A stretch of DNA of 64,000 nucleotides from Chanos chanos (taxonomy: Eukaryota; Chordata; Actinopteri; Gonorynchiformes; Chanidae), in contig NC_044500.1 in assembly GCF_902362185.1 (NCBI RefSeq), positions 38,874,058 through 38,938,057 of the forward strand. The letters are read 5' to 3'. This document shows positions 44,823-58,088 of this stretch, in pieces (within the stretch, counting starts at the first letter, position 1; each line of letters begins with the position of its first letter). Made by a program: the position numbers and the translations under genes. The notes under the pieces are model-generated. The model worked only from the letters and a program-made list of their open reading frames with translations. It was not told the origin of the DNA and ran no database searches.

Positions 44823-47800
44823 CATGTCGTTCTCTCTTTCTCTCATGTACACACACTCACTTTTAAATCCAGTGAACTCCAGTATATAACTCTATATCCA
44901 AAGTCCAGTATGACAGGATTTCATTAGATGTATCTTTGTCAGATTTCCTAACAGCCTTTTTTTCTGCTGAAGAATTTATTTGCCTGTATTAGGCACTTTG
45001 CCAAGTTATTAAAAATATTATGAATGCCTTCATGATTTTCTCATTTAAGAAGTACTGTCATTTCTGTGGTAAAAATGGATAACTTTCCTCACAACACAAA
45101 TTGTGATTATCCTTGATAGAAAACATTTGTTCAGAGAGTGAGGAGCTAGTTAAAATTTACACTCTACCAGATGCCTTGTTATTAAGACACAGTGCTCTGC
45201 ACAGGTCTTGCTTGTCCTGACCACCTTTCAGGTGCCATTCTTTATGATTCGCCTTGGCCAGTCCAAACTCTACAGAAGGTAAGAACATCTCTGAAAATGT
45301 ATGCCTGTTTATGGATAAAAATGTGATGGTAGCTTTCCACAGTATTTTAATAGCTTTCATTCCATCAATACATAGGCGGTTATTACATGGTTGTTTGAAA
45401 GGAATTGTTATGCTTTGGAGTTCCAGATCAGTGGGTTTCGTCCATTCATTTTTGGTCAGTTAATTTCTAGCAGATAATGTGCTGTATTGAATACAAAGCG
45501 CAAGACATTTGTATGGCAATTATTGCAGTACTACTCCTGAATTTTAATTCATTTTTCTCCCTCTCACCCTTATGGTCAGTGAAGACTATGGGAAGTCATT
45601 TCAGGACATTACAGATCTTATCAACAACACCTTCATCCAGAGTGAGTTTGGCATTGCTATTGGCCCAGAGAATTCTGGAAAGGTGGGTGTGAAATAAAAT
45701 ACAAGTTTGTTGTACTGACTTTCTCAGGCTAATTTTGATTGTTCAGCAGATGGATTCATAATACATTCAAATACAGTTCAAATATTTCTTGTAATATACT
45801 AAATAAATTAAATGTTAATTAGTCAGTCTTAGTAATATGAAGTGGTCATGAGACAGTCATGAGTTGTGAATTGCATTAGACTCTTATTGTGAAGATTTGA
45901 CAGACCAAGACCCAATCGCAGACCTACTGCGTAAAATTAGATTTATTCAAAAAATCAGAAGGCAATCTCAAAAACAGTGTCCAGTCCAAAGTCTAATCCA
46001 GAAATCCAGAGAGCAAACCAATCCATATCGTTAGGCAAAAGATAGGTCAAAAACAAGGTACAAACAAGATCAAAGCCAGTGGTCCACAGGGCAGCCAAAT
46101 CCAAAACATTAGGCAAAAAAACAGGTCGAGGTAAACACGGTCAAACTTTCAAATCACAGAGGGCAACACTCACACAGACAGGCAGAAAGAACAGTCGCAA
46201 TCTGAGAAAGAACAGCTACAAACACAGGACATAAATGCACAGAACAGTTAACAGCAGAGACAGACTATCAGAGGAAACAAACCAGGTAATAATAGGGATC
46301 AGGTGGGGGGCGGGGACAGGAGTACACAGGGACAAACAGAAGCACATGGCAAAACCAAAACACAAACAAAAGCACAAGGCATGAAATACACAGGATGGCC
46401 AGTAGGGCGGCCAAAATCCGCCGTCCTGGCAGAAGTACTGACGCTTATAGTGTTCATTGTATTGTGAGCACGTGCTGAGTGTGACATTTACACTACATCT
46501 GCCTCGCAGGTCATCCTCACGGGAGATTTGTCCGACGGGAGGGGGTCCCGAATATTTCGCTCACAGGATTTTGGGAAAAGCTTTACCGTAACTGACCTGC
46601 CTTTTCACCCGTACATGCAGATCACATACAATCCCAGAGACAGCAACATCCTCATGGTTATCAGTGTCACGGTGAGCCAGTGGTTTCCACCCACAATATC
46701 ATGGGATTGGAACCTGTATGTGAACTTTGCTTTTCAATACTGGTTTTAAACGACACACTGTAACATGCAGAGCGATGGTTTCGGAGTGCTGAACTTCTTT
46801 TACCTCTGTCGTAGTATGACATCTTGTATCTTTTTTCGTAGTATGAAATCTTGTGTCTCTTTCGTAGTATGACTTCTCTTCTCTCTATCGTAGTATGACT
46901 TGTGGCTATCAGAGGACTTTGGGGCCGGTTGGAAGAAGATTCACGAGAATGTTTGCCTGGTGAGATGGTATGGGGCATTTTCATCTTTACAGGCTGGTTA
47001 GCTGAGAGCTAGTATCGGCTCAGATATTTGGCTTAGGGCAAGCTGTCAATTTATTTTAAGAATAAATGGTTGGAGGGTGATGTAAATGTAACAGGTGTGT
47101 TTAAGTGGAAGTGGGTGGGTGAGGAGGTTGAGAATTGGTGAGTCTGAAGTCTTTCTATCACATTCTGTCTGTCAGATGAGTGCAGGGCCTTGAAAGACTG
47201 CATGTTCTTAAGTTTCAACATTTTTACCGTTGTTATTTCAGCTGGCTTGCCGTCACTGTAAATATACCGGAGTCCAGTTTGAATCCAGAAATAAAAGTTC
47301 AGTTCAGGCCAAAGATATGTTCTGCTAAACTGAGGTTTAGTTTTGATTTAACTATTTTAAATGACTTGTAAGACATTATGTGGCTACATTTCGTTTTATT
47401 AACCGACAGAAAACAGTATCTTGGTATGAAGTCAGATAAGTCTGGTAAAATCGAATGGGAATATGTTGTGTTTCAGCTTCAAATTAAATCTAAGATTTCA
47501 TTTATGGCACCATAATTTTAAAATCTCTTGTGTCTTTCTGTCTCAATGCAGGGGCATTGATAACACGCTTTTCTTCACCACAAACTCCAATGGATCCTGC
47601 AGTGAGTGACATGTCAACAGTGTTTCTAAAATTGTCAAGCCCTTGAAATGTTGCTAAAAAAATGAAATGTTGAAATATTTTAAATACTTTTTTTCTCTTG
47701 CAGGTAACCGGGGAGCGCTGGACTTAAAGAAGACTTCGGACTATGGCAAAACATTTAAGACTATTGGAACCCGAATCTATTCGTTTGGACTCAGTGGACG

Positions 47801-50352
47801 CTTTGTTTTTGCCTCAGTCATGACAGGCAAGGTGGGAATAGTATACACTATGTCTGTGTGTGTCCAGGGGTGTCTCTGTGTGTCTGAGGGTGTAATTATA
47901 TAAAAGTTAGTAAACGTCTCAGAAAAACGGATGATCCGCGTCTTTATTTTGAGCAGATGTGTTTGTGTCTTACATATAATTGGTCTGAATTTTTTCCAGG
48001 GCTCAATGAGGATGATTCATGTGTCAGTGGATCAGGGTGAAGTCTGGAACATGGCTCAGCTCCCCAAAGTTGGACACGAGCAGTTCTACTCTATTTTAGC
48101 AGCCAATGATGACATGGTGTTCATGCACGTAGACGAACCCGGAGGTCAGTCCTTTCTCTGGTTCTTTTTACTTTTTAAATCTGCGTGATAACATAGCCAT
48201 GGCTTGGGATAGAAACTGTGTATTTGGACAGCAGCAGTCTCGCGTCGTCATGGTTCTGGAGCTGTGATGTAGTTCTCTAGCTACATTTATCATATTGTGC
48301 AGCTATCATGAGTCAATGGTCATTTCGTCCTTGCAATGTTTTCAGTTCGGTAATCGTTCTTTCTTGGGTGTCACTGAAAGGCATCGACCGAGTTTGACCT
48401 CATCATACCTCAAGTATTCTCTCTAAACTGGCTGCCATAGCTCCTGTATACCGCTCACATACTTAATTCAAGAAGAAATGAAATATTTTACCATTCATAT
48501 ACATAAACAAATTGTAAGGAAAATGCACGATATGCATCAGTGACAAAAAAGTGCTCAGTGGTCTGGGCAGCTTGTCCTTGAATGTCTGAAATATGCTTAG
48601 CTGTTTGTTCGTAAGCCTCCATAGTTATTTGAGGAGCACCACAGATTTGAGAGAAATTGCAGGGTAGGCTTGCATGGAACTGATGACCTCTGCACTGCTC
48701 TTCTCATGCCTCATGTCTCGTTCTGTACTTTGCAGATTCTGGCATTGGCACGATCTACGTTTCGGACGATCGAGGCATAGTTTTCTCGAAATCGTTGGAA
48801 CGGCACCTTTACACCACGACTGGAGGCGAGACGGATTTCACCAATGTGACATCACTCAGAGGTGTCTACATGACCAGCGTTATTTCTGAGGGTAAGTCCG
48901 CATGAGGTCAGCGAGTAACAATAAGACGACAATAACGGCAGCAATAAGAGTAACAGCATCGACTCCCGTTGTCATAGTCACACGGGGAGACATAGACAGA
49001 GCAAATCGCATTCCGAACCCACTCAGTACTGTAAACCTACGGATGTTGGCACGCTCTGGTAATTCAGAGGTAAAAGGAAATGCACTGGTGAGGTAATGTC
49101 TCGTTCAGACTCAGACTCATGTAGTTCTGGATTAGGTCTGTTTGTGTCTAGAACCCTAGGTAAGCAAAAGCATTTCCGTGACACCGTGTCTAATTTTCAT
49201 GTCAAATATCTGCTTGTGTAGATGGTTCTGTGCAAACAGTGGTGACCTTTGACCAGGGTGGGAAATGGAGGGCCCTGCAGAAACCGTGGAATGGGGCGTG
49301 TGACTCCACAGCAGCAAACCCCAACTCGGTAAGAGGCCCCAGCGTCCAAAAACGTTTAAATATTGATTGTCTCTGGGTTTGTTTATCTGCGAGTCAGATC
49401 CTTCAGTGCAGTTTGTTATGGCATATGCACTCGACTTTTTCTTTTAATTGGCATTTGGCGCTCACACCGTGTCTGCTATAGCAATAGAAAAATAAATATT
49501 GTCAAGGTTTTTTATAGAACAATTATTTTGACTGCTTTTAAGGCCTTGATTTTAATACAAAGTATCCTTGTGTAAGACCGACGGCCTTCAATGTGATGTT
49601 ATCAGACAGTTTCTTTGTGGGTGTTTTTTTCTCTTGCCTTTTTGCATACTGAGAAGAGTTGTTTATGTGTTTCCACAGTGTAATCTGCACATTCATGCCT
49701 CCTACAGTACCTCTATGAAACTCAATGTTCCCATGCTGCCTCTCTCTGAGCCCAATGCTGTTGGACTCATCCTGGCACATGGTGAGAATCTAATCTGGTT
49801 TAAAGTAGGGTTTGCTGAACACTCTCCTAAAAGATTTGAGATTTTTTGCACTCTCATATCCTTTGTGTTTTAATCTGCCATTTGTTCTTCAGTGGCACCG
49901 ACAGCTTAGCAAATTTGATTCTTTCAGATCACGAAACTCAATTTAGGCTCTCCAAATCCTCTTTTGAAAATGTTAATGGATTTGTGTGGTTTTAAAGCGA
50001 TGCAAGCGTGTAACGAACCCAGGGCCACACAGAACTCTGAATGAAAGTGTCAGTTGTCAGTTTCTGTGTAGTGGGTCCATGTCTGCCCGCTTCCGTGTCA
50101 TCCTCCGCTCTGTCCTTGCGTTCCGTCGGCAGGCAGCGTGGGGGATGCCGTGTCGGTCATGTCACCGGACGTCTACGTGTCGGACGATGGGGGCTACTCG
50201 TGGTCACGGGCACTGAAGGGACCCCATCATTACGCTATCCTGGACTCAGGAGGCCTGCTAGTTGCTGTAGAGCATAACCCCACCCAGCCCATCTCTCAGA
50301 TCAAGTGAGATATTAGTATTCACTATCTATCTGTCTGTCTGTCTGTCTGTTC

Positions 50353-50443
<91 letters not shown>

Positions 50444-53058
50444 ATATTTGTTTATGTTTATATATTTTTTTAGTTATATCTTCATTATTGGAATTAATGT
50501 GAGGGGAGGAGGAGCAGTGTCTCCTGGATGTGCTGTTTTAGTTTGAAGTATGTTACAGTGTAATGGAGGATGTAATAAGTAAGTGCAAAACATTGATTTT
50601 TAAAAGTGATAAACACATAGCTTGGCAGTTGTTATGTGAATGTGAAAGCACAATCCATCTTCTCTAAAAGGTTTTTGGTGGTTGAATTACTTTAAAGGAG
50701 CACTTTGTTCTCCTGGATGAGCTATCTCAGGTATAGATCATGATTATTGACATAATCAATAAATCCAATCATCAGATTAATGCTTTTTCTGGATTTGGTT
50801 GTTGCAGTTTGAAGTGTACTTACTGACCTCATTGACATTTCCATAATCTGTGTGTATTTTCAGATGTAGTCCTTAGTTGGTGTTAAAACTGCAGTAATAT
50901 TTGTGTTTGATGTTTCAACATGAACAGGTTCTCGACAGATGAAGGGCAGTGTTGGCACGTTTTTAACTTCACCAAAGAGCCACTGTACTTCACTGGCCTG
51001 GCGTCTGAACCAGGAGCCCGCTCTATGAATGTCAGTCTGTGGGGCTACACCGAATCCATGCTCGGCCAGTATTGGGTCTCTGTTACCATTGACTTCCGCC
51101 AGCTGCTCTCCAGAGACTGTGAGTGAATGGCGTATATACCACAGTGTTGTAATGTTTGTTTTATATCGCTGCTCAATATCAAATGTGTCCACAGGTGAAG
51201 AGAGTGACTATGTTCAGTGGCTGGCTCACTCCGATGACATCAGCAAACCCACTGACGGGTGCATCCTGGGGTACAAGGAGAAGTTCTTGAGACTGCGCAA
51301 GGACTCTGTGTGTTGGAACGGTCGGGATTACATTGTCACCAAGCAGCCAACACCCTGTCCGTGTACTCTTGACGACTTTCAATGGTGTGAACACCTCCCC
51401 AATCTATTCTGACTAACTTTCTGTACAGGTTACTTATATTTCGTTAATTAGAAACACAGCTGGAATTGTTCATTGTTGCACTTTACCCATTAACCCAGAA
51501 AAGTTGGAATGCAACTCTGACCTATACTCTTAATCATGCCTCGGTTATAGTTTACAATTTTGTGAATTTATTTACTGCTTTTATCCAGACTAATTTACAA
51601 GAAGTGCATTCATGTTCAGTAAAAAGAACTAACACTGTCTCCCCTGAGCATAAAACCTTCCATTGAGAAAAGTCAGTAATAATTTGTGCATATTTTCTTT
51701 TTATGTAAGTGCTGAACAACTTACAGGTCAGTTAGCCTCTAAACGCGGTATAACCCAAGGTATAACCCAACCTCTGGTTTCACACACAGTGACTTTGGAT
51801 ATTACCGTGCAGAGAACAGCTCAGAGTGTGTGGAGGAGCCAGACCTGAAGGGTCATGTTCTTGAGTTTTGTTTGCATGGGCGGAAAGAACAGCTTCAAAC
51901 AAGCGGGTAAAGCGACACTCCTTTTTTCCTTCACCATAATGCTTCTATTCCGTGAAAGTTTTTTTTGCTTAAAGAAGTTTTCTCGCGTTTCAGGTCATCG
52001 ATTCTCACACGTAATTATTAGTTTATAGGCCTGCTGCTCTCACTACTAGCATGTACGACTTAATATAGGAGGTGTATCAGTGTGTGTCGTGTGTCAGTGA
52101 CACCCACTGCCGTTTGTTATGCTGTGGGCCTTTCTGTGTTTGATCTTAGTTACCGGAAGATTCCAGGTGACCGTTGTGAGGGAGGAACTATGCCAGAGAG
52201 GAAGGAGATAGACCTGAGCAGGAACTGCGTTAGTAACTTGATGAGACCTGAACTGCTCGTAAGTACAAGCAAAACATTAACTCTTTTTCCGCTTCTCAGT
52301 GTCGGCTATTATTGCTGTCTGTTCTGTATTTCACCAAGATTTAGTGTATCGGTATGAAACAACTGTTGACACATCCAAGTGTCATAATTCTGCTGTAAAG
52401 CTCTCCCAAAAATTCTCTGTGTGTTTATTCTTAGCACTGTCTTATCTGTTGTTTCTCACTGTGTGTGTGTGTGTGTTTTTTGTAGTCACTCTCCCACTCT
52501 TCTTTCTCTTTTCTGTCTCCCACCATTCATTTCACAGACAGAAGCCAATTCTATGAGTTCAGCATCGATAATAGCTGTGGTTATCACTGTGCTCCTGGTC
52601 AGTGCTGTCACAGGGGTTCTACTCATCAAGAAATATGTGTGTGGAGGGAGGTGAGCACATCCCTCTTTAACTGAGATTCATAACAATTAATTACAAGTGT
52701 CTTCATGATGTATTTGAATAAGCGTTTAGTACTGACACAGGATTTGCGTTTGCTGCGTAAGTTGATTCTCTGGCTCCCTGTGGCAGATTCTTGGTACACA
52801 GATACTCTGTGCTGCAGCAGCATGCAGAGGCTAACGGTATAGAGGGAGTGGACGAGCTGGACCAACATGCCACCGAATGTAGCAAGATACAATACCACGA
52901 TGATTCAGATGAGGTAAAATGAAATAAATAAATAAAAACATAGCACAAGCTTTTCATGCTCTCTGGAGTTCGTCGGCAGTTCCAGTACTTTTGCGAAATT
53001 TTTCCTTACCCTCTTTCTTTTGTATTTTGGCTTGTAAATGCAGGACCTCCTGGAGTGA
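37628..53058 (+). CDS. sort1: sort1: sortilin, VPS10-domain sorting receptor
   Basis: Exons: 37628-37876, 44028-44087, 45205-45278, 45580-45682, 46510-46671, 46894-46967, 47552-47601, 47704-47831, 48000-48144, 48736-48891, 49222-49328, 49679-49781, 50133-50304, 50928-51118, 51195-51384, 51790-51906, 52150-52258, 52538-52650, 52787-52913 and 53044-53058, giving 814 residues (human 831). A signal peptide (about residues 1-20) is followed by a divergent propeptide ending at the furin-type site RVKR (55-58). The ten-bladed VPS10 propeller shows DYGKSF, DDRGIV and DDGGYSW Asp-box loops. The cysteine-rich 10CC module, a transmembrane helix (about 737-760) and a 54-residue tail follow. The tail carries YSVL and the terminal acidic dileucine DEDLL. 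Sortilin moves cargo between Golgi, endosome and surface through AP and GGA adaptors and retromer. The last coding exon is only 15 nt (DLLE and stop). Confidence 0.95.
39492..39567. repeat. (CT)n microsatellite
   Basis: A 76-bp CT-rich tract, nearly pure in its last 36 bases, in sort1 intron 1. Confidence 0.9.
42474..42501. repeat. (CA)n microsatellite
   Basis: About 14 CA units in sort1 intron 1. Confidence 0.9.
42694..42721. repeat. (CA)n microsatellite
   Basis: About 14 CA units following a poly-C run, in sort1 intron 1. Confidence 0.9.
44780..44840. repeat. (CT)n-rich low-complexity tract
   Basis: An interrupted tctc/tctg tract in sort1 intron 2. Confidence 0.75.
45898..46431 (-). mobile_element. 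Solo-LTR-like fossil, family unassigned
   Basis: A 534-bp block lies in the sort1 intron between exons 4 and 5. Read on the minus strand it begins TGCCAGGACGGCGG, ends GGTCTGTCA (TG...CA termini), and has an AATAAA about 50 bp before its end, the layout of a long terminal repeat. It contains loosely repeated 'aggcaaaa/ggtcaaaa' words. I see no flanking target duplication and no internal coding region. It is an old, non-coding relic and could equally be another class of non-autonomous repeat. Confidence 0.4.
46810..46898 (+). repeat. sort1: Four-copy 26-27-bp tandem repeat spanning the sort1 exon 6 acceptor
   Basis: The word cgtagtatga occurs at 46810-46819, 46837-46846, 46863-46872 and 46889-46898, separated by pyrimidine-rich filler. 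The fourth copy holds the acceptor actually required by the reading frame (AG at 46892-46893). Confidence 0.9.
50331..50443. repeat. (GTCT)n(ATCT)n tetranucleotide microsatellite
   Basis: About 113 bp: a short GTCT block then about 22 units of ATCT, beginning some 26 bp after the sort1 exon 13 donor. Confidence 0.95.
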
Positions 53059-55980
53059 GAGAGAAGGAGTCATGGGAGACCAGAGGTTTCACTGTAGGAC
53101 GCCTCCCCCATGCAGACGTGGCTTCTTCGGCGCTGTGTATGCTTGTTCACCCTCACCGCAGTGCTACTGCTACCACCTGCAGGTCTTCCCCTCCCCAGCC
53201 ACCTCAGCCCTGACAGCTCACGGACGGATTCTCATGCCTACATAACTTCACCGAATCTCTGGGACACGAATGACATGACCGGTTTTCAACAGGACGGGAG
53301 CATTAAGGAATGACGGCGTTTTCGCATCTAATCTAAACCTAACGTGTTGGAACACCTCTTTTCTGTCTTTGGCTGTTTGTAATTATGATAGGGTTATTTT
53401 TTCTAATTTTCCGTTAGTATTATTTCATTTGTTACACAGCTGGTGATTTAATGCACATTCTGATTGGTGGCTTTATCATGTTAACACAGCTCAAGTAGTG
53501 TAAACAGAGTGATATCACCAGAAGGGCTTAGCACATCAGTATATAGTCTACACAACTATAGTGTCATACCACAGTGTAAAAGGCACCACTCTCCTGATGA
53601 GAGGAAGGTCAAATTGACAGCACCAAAACTGACCCTTAATGAAAGTTATGTTGGCTTTTTAGGTGGCAAACAAACTAGCAATTGTCTTAATTTCAATGTA
53701 CATAACACTAGATGAAAATGCTCTTAAATTTAGCCATTACTATCAGATTTTAAACAGTTATAACTTGGGGTGTACATCTGGCTTCACCAAAGCACTTTTT
53801 TCTGTTTTTCGTGACACTTTGCATTTTTGATTAAGAGGATTGTCCACTCAGAGCAATTCCAGATTAAGGGTTACTGAAATCAAAGCAGTCCATTTGTAAT
53901 ACAGTTCTAAGTGAGTTGACTTGCAGTTTCATATAATTGAGTGATGATAGGACATTTTTCTTTGAATGGTCAATAATCTAATAATACTGAACCCTTTACC
54001 TACCACGGTAATATCGTAATATTAGATATTACGTACAAGTCTAGGTTCTTTAGACCAAGACGTAACTCCTCAGGTTGGTTGTTCCTGAGTATCCTGTTTA
54101 TCTGGCAGATAGCTAATAGCTCCATATCCTTTTGTGTTGAAAGACCAGACAATCTAATAGATCTGATAATATACTAATACAGTGATATAAGCTTGTTTTG
54201 TTCAATACCAGAGGTACTATTTAGGCTACTTATGGCACATATGTGGGCTGATCTGGATGGTTGCTTATCGACTAGACTGGACTGGACTGGAATGACTTCT
54301 CAAAATCAGCTTTTAATCATTCATTTACCAAACAACTTTTTCCGCCATAGTAAATTTGAATGTGGCTTGGTCGAAGAAACTTTTTGAAGTCACATGATCT
54401 TAACATGAGATGTAAATAATGAAAATTTGAGACCACCTTCATGTTGCTATGTTTGAGTTCTTGAATTTAATTTACTTTGGAAACAGTTCTAAGCGAAGGT
54501 CCAGTTCAATTTTTCAGCAATTACATATTTATTTATTTCCCCTCAAATGTTACCATAAAGCTCACTCAGGCACTGTAGACATACTACAAGCATTCATTTT
54601 TTGAAAGGATGAAAAGAATTTTGGTTCTCTTTTTCATTAAGCTGGCAGATTACTTTTGGGGTTAATTTTCTTCGACAGTGAAACAAAGTGTTGTTTTTAG
54701 TAGAAGTAGTTTGCATTACTTTGAATGTATCCTGGATCAAAGAAAATACATGATTGGATGGAAATCTACATTTTTCTTAATGTTACTATGCATTGCAGTA
54801 TTTACAATGATAATAGCCACAGCTCAGTGCAATAGCCTGCAGTCTATGTAACAGAAGTAGTTTATAAAAACAGTTCCTGGTTCACAAGCAACAGTGACTA
54901 TCCAATTTGTTGTACTCTTTGGAAACAGATGTTGAAGCACATGTCTGTGTCATTATGTTCTTAAGATTTAGCACTGAATTGCTTCCATTACAAAATGTAT
55001 ATTAATAGCTCTTCAACTCGAAAACCTTATATGACATGCAACATAGTACCAATGTACCAATAGTACCAATGTTGCTTCTACTCAAACCAAGTACAACTGC
55101 AGATGTGGCTTATTTAACAAGACAGTGTAGTTTTAGTCTTTACCTGGAGATTGAACATTGTCACTCATGGAATCTTCTTGGGTTAATAGTGCTTGATTAC
55201 TGAAAAGTTGCCATCAAAGATAAGCTAATTCAAAATTAAGAGACTGATGAAGATGTGAATACAGTTCATGTTATGTACACCTACAAAAATACATTACTCA
55301 GGGGTCAGACATTCCAGCATATGATGAAAAAGATGTTTCAACTTCTGTTGTGAGAGTTTGCAAAGCGTCTTAAATAAAGACATGTAATCATTTTCAGTGT
55401 TGTGAAAAGCTTTTCTGTTTAGAAAGTGTAGACGATGTTCAGATGAAAGACATGGACAACAATACATGTAGACAGATGCTGAGATATATGCAAGTTTATT
55501 GATCCAACATAATACAATTAATAACTAAGTCAGTGATATGGAGAATGAATGAGTTTGAGAATGTCTTCCTTTTTTCACCATGAAATGCACCTGGGAGGGT
55601 GCTATAGTATGAATTGTATTTCTCAGTTAGCTGGGCAATGCTGTCCAATAGGAATGCTCCTATCTCAACACCCGTTGGCATAATGTCAGCTAATCTTACT
55701 ACATGAGAAATCCTGCTTCATAGTAAAATTTCAAAGTCAAACAGAGGGGGCAAATCTTAGCTATTGTAAATAGTAGAATTGGTCATTTATTACTTTGCAG
55801 TGAAGGACTTGACACAGTGTGGTAATTTCTCATGCTGTTTGAAAGGCTGTAAATAAGATTGATTTCAAACTTTATTTTGGACTATTTTTGTCTTTTGAAA
55901 CAATTTTGTTTGCAAATGACTTATTGGTACTCCACCATTCTCATCTATAAATAAAAGTGAAAAATAGAACTCTTGATTTT
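53059..55980 (+). other. sort1: Probable long sort1 3'UTR
   Basis: This interval follows the TGA at 53056-53058. AATAAA occurs near 55373 ('ttaaataaagaca') and near 55951 ('ataaataaaagtg'). It is AT-rich with no credible coding frame. Sortilin mRNAs in vertebrates have long 3'UTRs, so I infer that most of this belongs to sort1. Confidence 0.45.
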
Positions 55981-56560
55981 TTTTTTTAATTTATTTATAT
56001 TTCAAATGTATCAAATTACACAATGCAGATTAAACCCAATATATGCTGGAGCATGCATGGAGCACCCTAAAAAAATGAGATGGAATCCGTGCCATTCAAG
56101 CAATAAAAGCAAATGCACATTCATATCAAGAAGAGATGGCTCTGCAAAAAGAGTAATTATGCAGTTATTAAGCAGTAACACATACATACACTACAAAAGC
56201 CAAGGTATCTTTTTGTGAACCTAGTAGGTAAATCTCTTGCATTTAGTGCATTTATTGGTTACATTTAAGCAAATGAGATTCGTGTTTTATATGGATAACA
56301 CTGGGTAATTGTTATACCATTAAAAGTTATAAGTAAAGCATTTGCTTAGCAAAGTCAAAAGCTTCATATTTAAGACTAAGCACTTATCAACATGTTCATA
56401 CATACAAAATATATTATACTTTTCAACTCCTTTGGTTACTTGTCTGCGTGCTGTTAATTCTTTGGGTAAATACTGTTCAAAAGAAGGGGGTGCTACGTAG
56501 TGTTTCTCCCTGGAGACGTGCCTGAACTGCTATGAAAAGCGCATGCGTTTTCTGGCCAGA
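55981..56560. other. Spacer between sort1 and nfya
   Basis: AT-rich sequence with no supportable feature, ending at the GC-richer nfya promoter. Confidence 0.5.
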
Positions 56561-56770
56561 TCAAACGGGAGGGGCAAAATAGCGTGCTCTTATTTGTTGG
56601 TGGTTGTTTTTACATTCGCCATTTTGTCCGTACTCCGAGAGCTTTGTGATTGGGTTTGAGTGTCGGTATTGGAGCCAATCAGAGGGGTAACGGGCGGCCT
56701 AAGGAACGGTGAGTGAGCGCGGCTCGAAGGGGACGGGATTCGGTAGCTGGGGATTGGTGTCTCACTGACC
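56561..56770 (+). promoter_or_regulatory. nfya: nfya promoter with a cluster of CCAAT pentamers
   Basis: A GC-richer block carries four CCAAT/ATTGG pentamers: ATTGG at 56649-56653, ATTGG at 56668-56672, CCAAT at 56675-56679 and ATTGG at 56753-56757. The motif at 56675 is the strong context agCCAATCAG. A possible non-coding first exon ends at 56708 (ggaacg|gtgagt). CCAAT is the binding site of NF-Y itself. Confidence 0.55.
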
Positions 56771-58047
56771 AACCAAATGACTAAAACCAGAACATAAACA
56801 GGAATTAACCTATTTCAGTCATTGTGGAAGACTGCACAGGCAGTGATGGCTTGAATATCAAATAACACAACTCCACAACCATCATCTAAAAAATATATTG
56901 CACGTGAAATAATGTCGTTCATTGTTATCACGGCGTTCAAGAGGCCTACTTAATCGGCTAGCTTCTAGCATTAAGGCATAACCACTAGAAATCAACCGTT
57001 TTGTGTCATGTTAGCTTGTAGGGATCCATTGTCTGTTTGCTTAATTTGTTGGTTGGTTATAACTAAGCATACGGATTTTGGCGGCTACTGTACAAATGAG
57101 GTGAATCTAAACTAAATTATCGCCCTGGCTAGCTTTTAAGCTAGCATATGTTGTCGCTAAAGTGGGTAACCCAGCTAGAGTACCAAATACACCGGGACAA
57201 AGGAAGTGGTTGACGCGATTAGAAAGGAGAGTGAGCTACCTGAGAAACGCTAAAAAAATTCTCAGCCCAAAGTAATCCCGCAAATAGCTATACGGCAGTT
57301 ACCGTGCTACATTATTTTGTTTCTCGTGCTTCCCCGAGAAACCCTTGAGTGAATCTGATATTGCATTAATTAATAATCCCGAATATGTATTAATTATTCG
57401 ACTTTCAGTGTTTCACGTTCTTTCTAAGTCTTGCAAACTCAACACAACGCTAAGTTTGTGACAAAGTTGATAAATATTACAAGATTGTGTGTAATTTATC
57501 AGTTTAGTTTTTTTTTTAAAGGACTGTATATGCAGTGTCCGTTCTATGTTTGACCAGGATGATTACTCATTCATCAACTAAAGCTTTTCTTTTGGCGGTA
57601 AAGCTAACATGTTTGTAAATGTCCCTAAAACAAAACCTGCTTAACGTATATATAATTACATAACAGGTAAAAGATAGACATGAGGCTCTCTGTCACGATG
57701 CACATACAAATAAATACAACTGGGGACAATGGCATGTTTATTCACATCTATCTATCTATCTATCTATCTATCTGTCTATCTATCTGTCTACCCCGTAATT
57801 CCCTGTAACACAGGGGAATCAATTTAGTTTATAGACTAATAACGGAATTTGAAGGCTGTAACGTAATCAGTATATCATGTTCGTTTTTGAAGAAATTCGT
57901 TTCTACATGATATTCTCAGCAACTTTTCAGATGGGATGTTCTCACTGGTTATTTTTCTTTAGATGTAAAAACATCAGTAGAAATAAGCTGTATTTTATTC
58001 TGTCTTGTAGATTTCTGTAGTAATATCTGTTACTGAACTGTTCTCAG
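56771..58047 (+). other. nfya: nfya intron 1 (5'UTR intron)
   Basis: This lies between the inferred non-coding exon 1 donor at 56709 and the acceptor ttctcag at 58041-58047. It contains a TATC microsatellite at 57745-57790 and nothing coding. Confidence 0.5.
57745..57790. repeat. (TATC)n microsatellite
   Basis: About 11 tetranucleotide units with two TGTC interruptions. Confidence 0.9.
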
Positions 58048-58088
58048 GTGCTACAGTTTATTGAACAGACGCTCTTCGCACTCTAACC

